Assembly: GCA_937862595.1 (NCBI GenBank)
Contig: CALMFL010000337.1
Coordinates: forward strand, 1 to 5,938
Source of the DNA: an uncultured Fidelibacterota bacterium
GTDB taxonomy: Bacteria; Fidelibacterota; Fidelibacteria; Fidelibacterales; Fidelibacteraceae
Length of the DNA: 5,938 bases
Reading direction: 5' to 3'
Position 1 is the first letter of the stretch. Each line of letters opens with the position of its first letter. The translations under genes were made by a program, and so were the position numbers. Below, one piece after another: positions 5,862 to 5,938 of this stretch. The notes beneath the pieces are model-generated. The model was given only the letters and a program-made list of their open reading frames with translations. It did no database searches and was not told the DNA's origin.

Positions 5862-5862
5862 C
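5846..5862. repeat. 17-bp palindrome, copy A (GAACTAC-GCT-GTAGTTC)
   Basis: A perfect 7-bp stem surrounds the loop GCT. The same element recurs at 5913-5929 with the sixth pair changed on both sides (A-T to G-C), so pairing is kept. It also forms the right arm end of the long imperfect hairpin. A degenerate, opposite-orientation relative, CAACCAC-AGC-GTGATTG, is at 5808-5824. Confidence 0.8.
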
Positions 5863-5889
5863 TGACGTTAATTGAAATACATTTCTATG

Positions 5890-5911
5890 TTCTTTAACCC
5901 CTAACGGGGTT
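5890..5911. repeat. TTCTTTAACCCCT repeat with AACCCC/GGGGTT hairpin, copy 2
   Basis: This is the second exact copy of the 13-mer seen at 5706-5718. Here AACCCC (5896-5901) and GGGGTT (5906-5911) give a perfect 6-bp stem with loop TAAC. It is followed after one base by the 17-bp palindrome copy B, so the two motifs form one composite unit. Confidence 0.78.
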
Positions 5912-5912
5912 T

Positions 5913-5929
5913 GAACTGCGCTGCAGTTC
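5913..5929. repeat. 17-bp palindrome, copy B (GAACTGC-GCT-GCAGTTC)
   Basis: A perfect 7-bp stem surrounds the loop GCT. It differs from copy A (5846-5862) only at the two bases of one stem pair. It is followed on the plus strand by TATTTT, so this copy could act as a weak rightward terminator, but the short T tract makes that uncertain. Confidence 0.8.
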
Positions 5930-5938
5930 TATTTTGGG

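Larger units (their letters stand above)
5701..5938. other. Gene-free right-hand intergenic region rich in palindromes
   Basis: No plausible coding frame, RNA gene or ordinary terminator with a T run was seen directly after the hydrolase stop codon. The stretch instead holds several small inverted repeats listed separately. It also holds competing GC-rich pairings near its start: CCCC at 5714-5717 can pair with GGGG at 5721-5724, while the same GGGG followed by CGG can pair with CCG and CCCC at 5731-5740, so the two folds exclude each other. The region runs off the right edge, so a neighbouring gene may lie just beyond. Confidence 0.6.

Overview
The window is a compact bacterial chromosomal segment. 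Its left two thirds are a leftward cluster of translation and ribosome genes. Its right third is a single rightward gene for a secreted hydrolase. The coding DNA is GC-rich, and the intergenic DNA is visibly more AT-rich and full of short repeats. Protein style (PrmC with a WTV...L..W N-terminus and an FKxML-like segment, zinc-type L31) and the gene order rpmE - DUF1385 - prfA - prmC - tadA suggest a Gram-negative lineage, possibly within the FCB group or its relatives. That placement is an impression from memory and not a computed result.

Leftward cluster (3898 down to 49). A near-consensus sigma70-type promoter (TTGACT, 17 bp, TATAAT) drives rpmE (ribosomal protein L31). A Rho-independent terminator sits just after rpmE. 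Then come a DUF1385/YqhQ-family membrane protein, prfA (release factor 1), prmC (methylates the GGQ glutamine of release factors) and tadA (makes the wobble inosine in tRNA). The last three are tightly packed: there are 2 nt between prfA and prmC, and prmC and tadA share one base (TGATG). This implies translational coupling. prfA and prmC are enzyme substrate and modifying enzyme, and tadA also serves decoding.

Divergent intergenic region (3842-4095). It holds the rpmE promoter, a strictly period-7 tandem repeat array built on GC-TGT-like heptamers, and a good rightward promoter (TTGATA, 17 bp, TATTAT) about 30 bp before the next gene.

Rightward gene (4096-5700). It encodes a 534-residue amidohydrolase of the D-aminoacylase / N-acyl-D-amino-acid deacylase family, with the expected metal ligands. 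A lipoprotein signal peptide at its front puts it in the cell envelope, where it could trim N-acylated D-amino acids or related peptides. Its signal-peptide codons are strikingly AT-rich compared with the rest of the gene.

Right end (5701-5938). No gene is seen. The region is dense in small palindromes: two copies of an AACCCC/CGGGG motif, two copies of a 17-bp palindrome that differ by a compensated base-pair change, and a long imperfect hairpin. At the extreme left edge, an exact period-8 array (ATCRACNN) abuts the tadA stop codon. I see no evidence for a new defence system or mobile element. The unusual material is the repeat families in the gaps and the lipoprotein hydrolase.
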